Source: Gonatopus flavifemur
Taxonomy: Eukaryota; Arthropoda; Insecta; Hymenoptera; Dryinidae
Direction of reading: 5' to 3'
Assembly: GCA_018340375.1 (NCBI GenBank)
Contig: JAFFJZ010000039.1
Coordinates: 682,001 to 746,000, forward strand
DNA: 64,000 nucleotides
Shown here: piece after piece, positions 11,380-21,926 of the stretch
How the letters are laid out: every line of letters begins with the position of its first letter
Numbering within the stretch: position 1 is the first letter of the stretch
Position numbers and translations under genes: made by a program
The notes under the pieces: model-generated
Seen by the model: only the letters and a program-made list of their open reading frames with translations
Told to the model about the DNA's origin: nothing
Databases searched by the model: none

Positions 11380-12830
11380 TGACAGATGTGAGGTTAAGTT
11401 TATGTGATAAAAAACAATGAATGAATTATTTTTGTGAAATGTGTGGTCGTTATTGTTTGATTATCATGTATTAAAAATCTTTTCAAGCGAAAGTTTAAAA
11501 TAAATTTCCAAAAACTTGGATTATTCACATAAAGCTCGTTGGATGGTTTTACTCTTGAAGAGTACTGTCAAAGTTGACATTTGCAAATTGGAGAAAAAAG
11601 TCTTATTTTCTGTCTTGAATTTGTTATTAGAGTAGTGACAAAATTGTAGGAAGAGTTTGAAGGTTGGGTGGAATCCATATTGATAAGGAAAGTCAAAACC
11701 GTATTGCAAAACTTGGAAAATCTGTTAACGTAGCTGACAATACTGGGGTATCGAGTCAGCTTTTCCTTACTACATGAAGTCTAGGCAGGAGAAATGTATC
11801 AAAATTCAGTGAATTCAAGTTGGTGTTAAGTGAGAGAAGACAGAAATATTCATTGGATTTTATTGGTAACTATAAAAATGTCAACAAATGAGGAAAGGCT
11901 ATGTAGGACTCACTGTATCGTCTTTTAATATTTTTGTTTCAATGATGTTGTATCATGCTGCTACGAATGAATGTTATTATATTTGTGAAACAGGTTCAAT
12001 ACTTATTAGTTACATACAGGTTTCTTCAACTTATTAGTAAGAAAATACAAAAATGTCCACAATACAAAATTATTGAAACAAAAATAATGAAAGACGATAC
12101 AGTGAGTCCTACATAGCTTTTCCTTATTTGTCAACATTTTTATAATAACCAATAAAATCCAATGAATATTTCTATCCTCTCTTACTTGACACCAACTTGA
12201 ATTCACTGAATTTTGATACATTTCTCCTGCCTAGATTTCATGTAGTAAGGAAAAGCTGACTCGATACCCAAGTATTGTCAGCTACGTTAACAGATTTTCC
12301 AAGTTTTGCAATACGGTTTTGACTTTCCTGATCAATATGGATTCAACCCAACCTTCGAACTCTTCCTACAAGTTTGTCACTACTCTAATAACAAATTCAA
12401 GACAGAAAATAAGACTTTTTTTTCAATTTGCAAATGTCAACTTTGACAGTACTCTTCAAGAGTAAAACCATCCAACGAGCTTTATGTGAATAATCCAAGT
12501 TTTTGGAAATTTATTTTGAACATTCGCTTAAAATAGTTTTGATCAAATGAGTTCTTCATGACTCATATTACTACGAAAATGATTCGATCTCTGAGTTTTT
12601 TCTGAGAAATATTGATGTAAGTATTTGAATAAAACTCATTCTCACTGCATCAACAAATTATGATTTTTCACATATTACAACAGCTATGAATGATTCAATA
12701 ATCCATGTTGCACTGAATGATAGATTTTTTCAATACATATTAATTAAGAACTAACGATCACACATTTCACGAAAATAATTAATTTTCACTTTTCAATTCA
12801 AAGAAGTCAACCTCATATCCGTAAACTATA
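11380..12830. repeat. giant near-perfect palindrome
   Basis: The sequence at about 11480-11945 is the reverse complement of about 12058-12535 with only scattered mismatches, separated by about 110 bp. Weaker pairing continues outward (about 11380-11460 with about 12740-12830), with about 200 bp extra in the right arm. A transcript could fold into a hairpin of roughly 500 base pairs. No coding region is recognised; the short frames at 11521-11709 and 12006-12221 lie inside the arms. Confidence 0.85.
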
Positions 12831-13511
12831 TTTCAATTCTAAAATACAAACAGATTTGTTACATTTTCTTTCTCATTTATATCACCTGTAATTATATGTA
12901 AAAATTAATGGAAAAACCTGTTCAGCTGTTTAAAAATCTTTATGAAATACGTGCTGTACGGGTACTGACATTTCCGATATCAAGTGTGAACAATATTTTA
13001 TTCATTTTAGAATTGAAAAGTTCATTCTTCCCCATTTTATATATATTTCAATAAGCACTTGTATAATTATTAGAGATGGTTTTACTCCACATTATCAATT
13101 AGTTCAATTTATTACATACTAATAAGTAGCTCACTAGTTTTGATCAACCAACGCTAGTTGGATTCAACTTATCAGTAATTGACCAGTACCTCGCTAGTTT
13201 TTTGTGCTCAGTTTTTCCTCTCTATAGCGCCTCATCAGTCATAGGAAAAAATTTGTGAAATTTCTACCAGGATACGTGCATGCGATTGCGCACTGTGAAT
13301 GCAAATTCTCATTCCATATTGGTTCTGAATCATAGGAAGCCAAATTTTCTGAATTATAACCTTCAATCGTTTCCATCGACCCCATAATGTTTCAGAACCA
13401 CTATGAAATTAAAATCCTCAATCCCAAGCATGTATTTGATCATCGTATTTATAAAATTCGTATTTCTCACGTGGTTCCCGAAAATATTTCGCGCAAAATT
13501 TCGTACTCTTC

Positions 13512-13620
13512 CCCAACAGAACCTCAAATTTGTGTACGTCCAGGAAACGTCCAAATACGTTTCTCAGACGTCCTTTGGAGGTTTCCTGGACGTGCAAAAA
13601 TTCTGGGTTCTGTTGAGGTT
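13512..13620. repeat. short inverted repeat
   Basis: CCAACAGAACCTCAAATTTG...CGTCCAGGAAAC pairs with GTTTCCTGGACG...GGGTTCTGTTGAGG, giving a roughly 45-bp stem. The overlapping open frames at 13363-13803 on both strands result from this symmetry and are not genes. Confidence 0.6.
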
Positions 13621-13966
13621 CAGTGTCGTTCAAGCACTCTTCACGACAAGACTCGTAGAGTGTCACCTAATGCGATTGAGAACAATAATTCCAAAATTTA
13701 TAATCACAAAAAGATTATAATCATTCAATTTATTCACTCAATTTCAAACATTATTGATGGTTATGTTATGTTCTCTAATCTCTATCGATTTACTCTAAGT
13801 TAATTCTTAATGTACTAATACTTGAAATTGTAATCCAATTCACATGGTATGAAAATTAATGTAATAATACTTGAATATCATTTAATGTACCTTCAAGTTG
13901 AAATTCCATGTACACTAGTACATTAGGAGTGCATTAAAATTCAAGGAATTTTTGACAGTGTAGGAT

Positions 13967-15040
13967 AGTAGTATGCTGCCGGGTCTGGGCCGTCACAACA
14001 AACTGCACCTGTATAGATAAGATAAGATAGTCTGTATGAGATAAGATAATCCACCTGTATAGATTAGATAAGTCGTCTGAGATAACAGGTGGTAGGTGGA
14101 ACAGGTGTATGAGAGTTTTGAAGGGCGGCCGAGGGGGTGGTGGGTGGCGGGTGGTGGTGGGTGGTGGGTGGTGGTGAGTGGATATGGAATGTTGGGTGAT
14201 TGGGTGGTAGGTGGTGGTGGTGGTGGGTGGTGATGGAATGTTGGGTGATGGGGTGGTAGGTGGTGGTGGTGGGTGGTGATGGGGTGGTGATGGGGTGGTG
14301 ATGGGGTGGTGATGGGGGTGGTGATGGGGTGGAGGTGGTGTGGGTGGTGGTGGGTGGCGATGACTTGGTGGGAGGTAGGTTTTTTCTCAGGCATAATATA
14401 TGGCTATTTCTATCGTTGTTCTATGTAAGAGATTTTACCTGTGTAATGTCTATGTATAAGGAAGGTGAGAGAGAGAGAGAGCTTCTTCATGTATAGGGTA
14501 TGCTGAAGAAAGAGACAGTGTTATATATTACAGAGAGAGATATGGTTCCTCTGTGTCTCCTATGTCCAAATGCATATACCTATTGAAGAAAACGACAGAT
14601 ATATTTCTCCTCTCTCTCTTGACCGTTTGTTCTGTTTTGAGGGTGAACTAGATGTTCCTCTCTCTCTGTCTCTTCCCTTCAAGTGTGAGATTATACCTGG
14701 CAAAACCCAAACTCTTCGATGTCTCGGTACTGTCTTTGTACCTGTACTGAACCTTTGTATTATGACCTGTGGGAGAGGTTTGAATGAAATGAGGATAATG
14801 ATGGAAGAGGATAATAGGTAAGATGATGTAAATTGCATCAATGAACTCTCAACGTATTTTAGGATTTGAATGTGAGAGTCAGAGGTAAGTATTTCAAAAA
14901 TAAACCTTTTTACACATTATGTAAGATTACACAATAAGATATTTATTTCAATTTCCACTACAAATTCGATGTTTTACAAAAAAAGATTGTAAGATGGTAC
15001 AATTCTTCATTATCTCATATAATATGTATATCATTACAGC
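13967..15040. repeat. Polinton left terminal inverted repeat
   Basis: This pairs with 33268-34098. Shared blocks include the outer approximately 150 bp, a CACC/GGTG minisatellite, a GA-rich tract, and the inner block at about 14850-15040. The left copy has about 330 bp (roughly 14480-14805) that the right copy lacks, where the right copy instead has a long (CT)n tract. Confidence 0.85.
14125..14365. repeat. GGTGGTGGGT minisatellite within the left TIR
   Basis: About 240 bp of irregular GGTGGTGGGTGGT and GGGGTGGTGAT repeats. The minus-strand frame at 13993-14394, rich in His, Pro and Thr, is a read-through of this array and not a gene. Confidence 0.85.
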
Positions 15041-15171
15041 AAAAGTCATGGAGAAATAGATTCGATTGTTTCCAAATAATTATTTACAAACAAGATTCAT
15101 TCGAAATACAGATTCATTCTAGTGTTTCGAAACGAAAGAAAAATTATTTCATAACATTATTTGAGTTTCCA

Positions 15172-16020
15172 TTAAATAAACAATTGAATCATCCAAATGA
15201 AAAGTACATAATTCTTCATAAACAACATCGAAATGGGACTAAACAGATTTTCACTCATGAGCTCACTTTTTACAGCTTCTTTGATGTTTTCACCGTACAT
15301 GTTGAATACTTGTTTAATTAAATCCTTATCGTGGAAACGATTTGGTAATCTTGAGATGAGTTCCCTATGTAATTGTAACACACATTCGTTCACACCGTCT
15401 AAAATATTTTCTAAATAATTCAAACGTTGAATTACACACCGATGTAAATTCTTCAATCCTTCAAATGACACTTTTTGCAAAGTGATTGAAACGGTGAAAA
15501 TGTTTTTCCGTTTTTTCACAGCACCACCGTCACGTTCTTGTATTTCACCTCCCGATTATACGACGGTATTCTCTACCACAGACTCGTACTCGTGATCGTA
15601 TTCAAAAACTATCACAGGTGTATTATACGTGGTTTTGAATGAAATTCTGAACGTATCGGTAACGATGGGTGTAGGTGGAGGATTTCTTGATTTCTTATTT
15701 CCAAAATGACGATCGGTAGTTGGAAAATGTTTACGGAGTGTTATCCAATTATCCAAATCAAAATGTATACCTTTGGATTCCTCTGCTTGCAGTTGTATGC
15801 ATGGAATGAATTTTCCTTCTTTGTACAGCACTAGTCCTAGAACAATTCTTTTTGTGCCCGATTCATTGAGATTGTATACTGATGAGGAAATCATGTAATC
15901 GTGATGATGATGATGATTCTCCTGCATCCTTTCCCCTGCATCCAAGGAATTTGAAACATTGTTTGACACTGGATTTGATGAAGTCGCTGATGTGTCGACG
16001 GTGATGTTGGTATTTCCCAT
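15172..16020 (-). pseudogene. PC4-like single-stranded-DNA-binding protein, one stop
   Basis: The minus-strand frame from 16020 runs 154 codons to a TAA at 15556, then continues in the same frame to 15172. The two pieces are probably one gene of about 280 codons. The N-terminal 40 residues are Ser/Asn-rich with a His tract. Residues of about 55-100 (YKEGKFIPC...KGIHFDLDNWITL) resemble the PC4/p15 coactivator domain, with its GK, KGI and NxW positions. The C-terminal part is helical and not recognised. It is the only Polinton gene on this strand, just inside the left TIR, and diverges from the rest. The PC4 call is inference from motif spacing; an unrelated beta-rich protein is possible. Confidence 0.4.
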
Positions 16021-16245
16021 GTTGAAACTATTACTTCACACTTGAAAACAACTTTTAACACAATTCAACTGGCTTTGAAAGTATCTCACGGGAGTTTTTT
16101 CGTCTACTGATATTTTTTAGAACCATGTCTCGCTTTTTATATTTTCCGAAGTAGATGAGAATATTTGAGATAATGTATATTGTCTCACTAGATATACACG
16201 TTTTTATCTATTTTCCGAAGGAGATGAGAATATTTGAGATAATGT
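16021..16245. promoter_or_regulatory. divergent intergenic region with duplicated motif
   Basis: A direct repeat of about 45 bp, built around TATTTTCCGAAG[TG]AGATGAGAATATTTGAGATA, occurs at about 16139-16180 and 16210-16245. It lies between the minus-strand PC4-like gene and the plus-strand genes, so it could be regulatory. That is inference from position. Confidence 0.35.
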
Positions 16246-16701
16246 ATGGTATCTTACAAGACATATACGTCTATCATATCAATGATAAACACGGAATTGT
16301 CCAAATTCATGCATGCTAAGTGTATACACGATAACTATCCCTCCATCCAAATAAAACAGGATGGAAATATTTACGATAATCAAACGCATGAGAATACCGA
16401 TGAGAAAAACTCAAAAATACCGAATTCTTGTCTAGACATAGGCCATGATAATCTGTAAAATTTCATCCTGTTTGAACCACTTCCAGATCAAATAGAGAAT
16501 TGGTTATCTCGTGGAAATAAATACATTACACAAGACCCCGTTCTGGATAAACTAAAATGCTCGACAGGATGTGGGATCTTAAGATTCCACAGAGAAAAAA
16601 TTTACCTGAATCGGATAAATGTTATTGAACGCTATGGGATATTCACTACATTAGTATTGAGGATTACCATTCTTTCCCATGATTTTATCTACCTTTCCTA
16701 A
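16246..16701 (+). pseudogene. unrecognised Polinton reading frame, one stop
   Basis: A frame of 70 codons to a TAA at 16456, continuing in the same frame for 80 more codons to 16701. The second part has features of real protein (FEPLPDQIENWLSRG, then CSTGCG, suggesting a Cys pair). I do not recognise a family. It precedes the polymerase gene. It may be a decayed accessory gene or chance. Confidence 0.25.
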
Positions 16702-17055
16702 TAAGGAACAATTTTGACAAATGTTGGAGGTGGTCGGGTTTCGAAACCCATAGATTCAATAGGGTGAAAATACATGTCTTGTCAAATTTTCAACAGATAC
16801 ATTTGATCTATTGCATCGACAACATTTCGTGTATACCTTGTAGTAGTGTCTCTTCGTTCTTCACTTATTGTTGGACATTAGTATATTCATTTCGCGATTT
16901 TTTGTACAAGTGTGAATTTTCTCGGGATAATTGCGGATTACATCGGTGATTTCCCCAAGTTTTATCTCGCGGAAAGTGGAAAAGTGAGATTTTTATAAAC
17001 TGTAAGTGATTGTTCTAGTGTTTCTCATTAGTATCATCACTATTGTTACTATCTT
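16702..17055. other. presumed 5' flank of the polymerase gene
   Basis: AT-rich, no supported gene. This segment probably holds the promoter and 5' untranslated region of the spliced polymerase gene, because the first polymerase exon opens near 17056-17099. No clear core promoter element was identified. Confidence 0.35.
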
Positions 17056-17785
17056 GTGATTTTTTTATCTTTGTGTTTCACTTGTTTTACGTTCTATAAT
17101 GAGTGCCATAAAGAAGTGCATCATCTCAAGTGTGCCGAATGTGCGTTTGTGGCTACAGGTCACATTGGATTTTCTAATGATTATGTACTGAAATTGAGAC
17201 AAGACAATGTTGAAGAAGATTGTGGAGAACTATTACACTTATTTGAAAAATTAGTGATTGAGTGTGGTGCATCTTTAATGGCTCGTATATATTTCGTAAA
17301 TAAGCTCGATAATATTGCTGTATTACGTGATATTTTAGCAGAGACTCTTCTCTCTGATACACAGAACACGAGCAGGATCCCTCATGTGAATGAACTGATA
17401 GAAAACTATCACGCATCAATCGGTAAGTACCACAAACAAATTGTATTCAATATATATTTGAATTGAAAAATTTGAATTTTTCTTCGTGAAATTTCAAAGT
17501 ATCGCGAATGAGAAAATCAAGGGAAGAAATTTCTTTCAAAGTGTCAATTTTTATAGGTACAGAATGGAAGGGAATTTCGCGGACAGTATTTTAAGCCTAT
17601 CATGATTTTTGAAAAAATTTGAATTTGATCGTACTGTGAATCTCTTAAAAATTCAAACTTCTTCCCAGTCTCCCTATTCAACAACGATGAAGTAGACCTC
17701 GATGGAGTAGAAGACAACGGCGCGGTCAATACAGAGAATGGTAATAGAAAGAACAACAATGATATCACTTGATTCACTGTATTAT

Positions 17786-17821
<36 letters not shown>

Positions 17822-20800
17822 ACATTTTCACAGTAGAATGTGAAGTATCTACATCCGTTTCATTCTTTCTAGATGACGGTGGAGCCGTTGTAATAGATCA
17901 TGAAGAAGAAGAAGCTAGGGATAACGGAAACGAGGAAGACGAAGAAGAAGAAGAACGTTGCCGTAGACAGCTATTGGAGGATACAGAGAGCGAAGAAGAA
18001 GAAGAAGGAGGAGAAGAAGAAGAAGAACAAAAACAACAGAGTAGAGATGGCATTAGCGTATCCTCATATTCTGTTCATGATAATTCATCCAATGCTTCAT
18101 CTCACGGTAATTTTTCATTTTATTATGCTCAATGATGCTTGATAATGATAACCTCTTCCCCTCATTGCAGGAAATACATACGGCGAAGTAGAAGACCTCT
18201 CGTCGGAAATGGATATGGAACAAGAGGACATCTCCACCAGTCAAGAGATACACCTGGTTTCCTCCCCTGATCTTGAGGTGTGGAGCCCGGAATATGAAGT
18301 CTACGAGCCAAGAATTTCAAGAATCCGTGGGGACGATGGGTTATGTCTTCCCCGATCAATTGTCACCGGAATAATTTTTATGGAAAAAGGAGAATCCAAA
18401 TCAGGATTCCTTTTTGATCGGTGGCAATCGGTCAGGAAGATGAACAGTACCTTTCAAACTCAACTGACCCACGAATCAATAGACGACGTTGGAATCGAGA
18501 TACCAATTCAGGGTTGTGGAATTACCGAAGTCGAGCAATTCCAGCGATATTTATGCAAAATGGGCATTGCGTTAGTGGTACATTTATCCTCATCTTTTGG
18601 GGAAAATGGACCGCTTTTCGATGGTACCGTTTTTGTACAAAAAGCTGGAGTAGCCTCTAAATTTCGAGTACATATGATATTGTACGATCGTGAAAGACGT
18701 GGTCACTTTGGACCAATTTTGAATTTGAAAGCTGCTTGTGCTTCACGACAATTTTGTGAGCCTTGTGGTGTTAAATTTGAACGGTATCAAAGTCACTATT
18801 GTACAGAATCGTGTCCTCGTTGTCTTTCTTCGTCTATGTGTGAAAGCGAAGAACAAATCAGGTGTGACGGTTGTCGTAGACAATTTTTCGGTCCACCTTG
18901 TTTCAATCGCCATATCCAACCTAGTTCGTTCAATAATGACTACAGTGTTTGTGAGGGTTTAAGAATATGTTCAATATGTGATCGTCACATACGTATAAAT
19001 TCTAGTAGGCCTCACGAATGTGGTAAGGTTTACAGTAGAACTTGTAGAGAAGTTAAAGATTGGAATCATTTATGTTACATGAAACCAATCAACAACAAAA
19101 GAGGAATCGAGCCGTAAAGCATACCGCATTCGTTTTTTACGACTTTGGAACTAGGCAGGATGGAACGATTGATGGGGATGATCGAACAAATGTCCATATC
19201 CCAACCCTTTGCGTTGCACAACTAGTTTGCACTTTTTGCTTGCACGATGATGACATCTCGGGAGATTGTCTTCACTGCGGGCGGAGGCAATATATATTCA
19301 ATCTTGATCCAGTCCATCAACTTGTACAATTTGTTACTCGTAAGCTGGACTCTATCAAAGAAATAATATGTATTGCCCACAACGCAGAGGGGTATGATGC
19401 ACAATTTATTCTTCGCTATCTGGTGCATAATAATACAGCTCCGGAGATTGTAACAAATGGGACCAACATAATTTCAATGACAATAAGTAAAACAAAATTT
19501 ATTGATTCCTTCAATTACTTACCCATGAGTCTCTCTTCATTACCTAAAGCTTTCGGTTTAATTAATGCAGAGAAAGGTGTTTTCCCTCATTTTTTTAACA
19601 AATTGGAAAATCAGAATTATGTTGGACCAATCCCGGACATTGTATTTTATGCTACAGATACCATGCGATACGAAGAAAGACAGAAATTTCCAACCTGGTA
19701 TGATACTTGTAAGAATACCGATTATGTTTTCGCTTTCAAAAAAGAAATTCTCAAATATTGCATCAGTGACGTGAATATTCTACGGAAAGCTTGCCTAGCT
19801 TTTCGTAAAATATTTTTGGAGTGTGGTAACGTATGTCCGTTCACGGAAAGCGTTACCATAGCTTCGAGTTGTATGCGTTTATATAGAAAAAACTTTTTAG
19901 AGGAAAATATGATCGGTATTGTACCCTCAAGTGGTTATAGACTCCGAGATAATGTCTCGAGAGTAGCTTTAGAGTGGTTGTATGAAGACCAATACGAATG
20001 TGAAATTGTACACGCCGGACGCGGTTCTGAGTATCGATTACCCGAAGGACCGATCGTTGACGGTTACTTCGTGGACAATGTTGGTACTCGTACCGTGTTA
20101 CAATTCCACGGTTGTTATTGGCATGGTTGCCCGAAGTGTTATTACTTCAATCGAAATGTACCTCTTCATACAGGATATGATGAGGAAACTCATGATATCA
20201 GGTATAAACGTACAGTAAATATGACAAAACGTATTAGGTCTTATGGGTACAGGGTGATAGAACAATGGGAATGTGATTTTTACCAAGAAAAGACAAATAA
20301 TCCAGACCTTAAAGAATTCTTGAAAAATAACGAATTTTTAAAAATTCTACCACCAGACCCTCGTGATGGATTTTACGGTGGTCGTACAGGGAATACTCAT
20401 ACAATATATGATGTGAAAAATAATGAAAAAATCAAGTATATTGATGTTTGTTCATTATATCCATATATATTGAATTGTGGTGATTTTCCTATCGGTCATC
20501 CTAAAATCTATGTGGGGGGGGGAGTGTAATCGTCTTTTCGGTGGAGATGATCTCAAGAAAGTGGAAGGTATGGTAAAATGTCTAGTATTACCTCCTCAGA
20601 ATCTCTATCACCCCGTATTGCCTTTACGAATGCATGGGAAATTGATGTTTCCTTTGTGTCGTAGTTGTTGTGAAGTTTTAGAGAGCCAAGAATGCACTCA
20701 TTCGACCGATGAGCGTGCGTTCGAGGGGACATGGGTATCTTGTGAACTTCAAAAAACTATGCAAAAAGGCTATAAAATATTGACCATTCATGAGGTGTGG

Positions 20801-21787
20801 CAATATGAAACAACTCGCTCCAATTCCGATACGAAACAAGGTGGTCTCTTTGCCACATACATCAACACTTTCCTTGAAATCAAACAGGAAGCGAGTGGTT
20901 GGCCCAACGAATGTGTAGATGACACTTCGGAGGGACGTTACCTTGAACAATACGGACGTGACGAAGGGATCATCCTGGAGAGGGGAAAGATCTCCAAAAA
21001 TCCTGGACTACGTTCGGTAGCCAAACTTTGTTTGAATTCATTTTGGGGTAAATTCGGTCAAAGATCAAATCTACCACAAACTGAATTAATAAAGTCACGT
21101 GAACGCTTATTATTCTTACTGAATAGTGGTGAACACGAAGTTACAAACGTTTTACCTATCACCGAAGATATAATGTATGTAACATGGCGATATTGTAAGG
21201 AAGCGGTAACTGTTTCACGCCAAACCAACGTGGTTATAGCAGCTCATACAACAGCTCAGGCACGGCTGAAATTATATGAATACCTCGAGAAATTAGATCG
21301 GCGTGTATTATATTACGATACCGACTCTTGTATTTATATCAGTCACGAGTCAAAAATTGAATATGAGCCTGCGACTGGTAGTCTTTTGGGTGACATGACA
21401 GATGAGCTAACAGAATACGGTGTAGGTAGTTACATCGGATCGTTTGTATCTGGTGGCCCAAAATTCTATGCGTATGTCGTACGAACACCCTCGGGTGATA
21501 CTGTGGAATGTTGCAAAGTTAAGGGTATTACTCTTAATTTTGCAACATCACATCTCATCAATTTCCATTCAATAAGAAGGATGGTATTGAATGAGGAGGA
21601 AAGCGAAAGAACAGAAATGGAAGTTGCTGGAGATAAATCCATCAAATTGAATTTCCGTTCAATTCGCCGTACAACCACACATCAAGTAGTCACCCGTGAT
21701 GTATCAAAGACATGTACAGCAGTATGTGTCAAACGTAGGCAAGTTAACACATACGATTCTGTACCGTATGGTTATCGCTTAAATTAA
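17056..21787 (+). pseudogene. polB: Polinton protein-primed DNA polymerase B, spliced, frameshifted
   Basis: Four exons join in phase through GT-AG introns: exon 1 to 17422, 17669-17740, 17873-18106, then 18171 onward. Exons 2 and 3 encode a very acidic Glu-rich linker. Exon 4 starts with a Cys-rich zinc-like region (residues encoded at about 18730-19080). The exonuclease motifs follow: YDFGT in place of the usual DxE, AHNAEGYDAQF and YCISDV. The palm motifs are KYIDVCSLYPYIL, KLCLNSFWGKFGQ and VLYYDTDS. Frameshifts lie at about 19095-19110 and in a nine-G run at 20514-20522. The exon 1 start is unresolved: no in-frame ATG is obvious, and the ATG at 17099 is in another frame. The protein would replicate the element by protein priming. 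With two frameshifts and loss of the exonuclease Glu, this copy is non-functional. Confidence 0.88.
17788..17819. repeat. (AT)n microsatellite in polymerase intron 2
   Basis: About 32 bp of pure AT dinucleotide repeat, inside the 132-bp intron 17741-17872. Confidence 0.9.
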
Positions 21788-21926
21788 TTTTTTCCCTGCG
21801 ATATAAATGAATGAAATTGATTTTTTCCCATCATTCTCATATATTATGATTCTTCACATACTTGTATATACAATTTATGATTATGAAAGAGGTATAAGTC
21901 CATGAATATTTGAACAAATGTGTATA

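Larger units (their letters stand above)
10858..13962. mobile_element. non-autonomous DNA transposon with terminal inverted repeats
   Basis: The left end CCTACACTGTTAAGAATTTC and the right end, read on the other strand as CCTACACTGTCAAAAATTCC, form diverged terminal repeats. They extend into ATTTTAATG, and GTACATTAAATTTAATGTAC-type motifs lie just inside. The 3.1-kb interior codes for nothing recognisable and encloses a large palindrome (about 11380-12830). The Polinton begins almost exactly at its right edge, so the right-hand target duplication cannot be read. The superfamily is unknown. Confidence 0.6.

Noticed and set aside
14125..14365. Possible CRISPR-like array in the GGTGG repeats
   Set aside because: No constant-length repeats and spacers; it is an irregular minisatellite in eukaryotic DNA.
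13993..14394. 133-codon minus-strand frame rich in His, Pro and Thr
   Set aside because: It is a translation of the CACC minisatellite in the Polinton TIR; no domain and no counterpart frame in the right TIR.
16728..16755. GGGTTTCGAAACCC as a possible tRNA T arm
   Set aside because: No acceptor, D or anticodon arms around it; it is a simple palindrome.
17900..18142. 80-codon Lys-rich plus-strand frame
   Set aside because: It is the off-frame reading of the GAA-rich polymerase exon 3; the acidic frame joins in phase with neighbouring exons.
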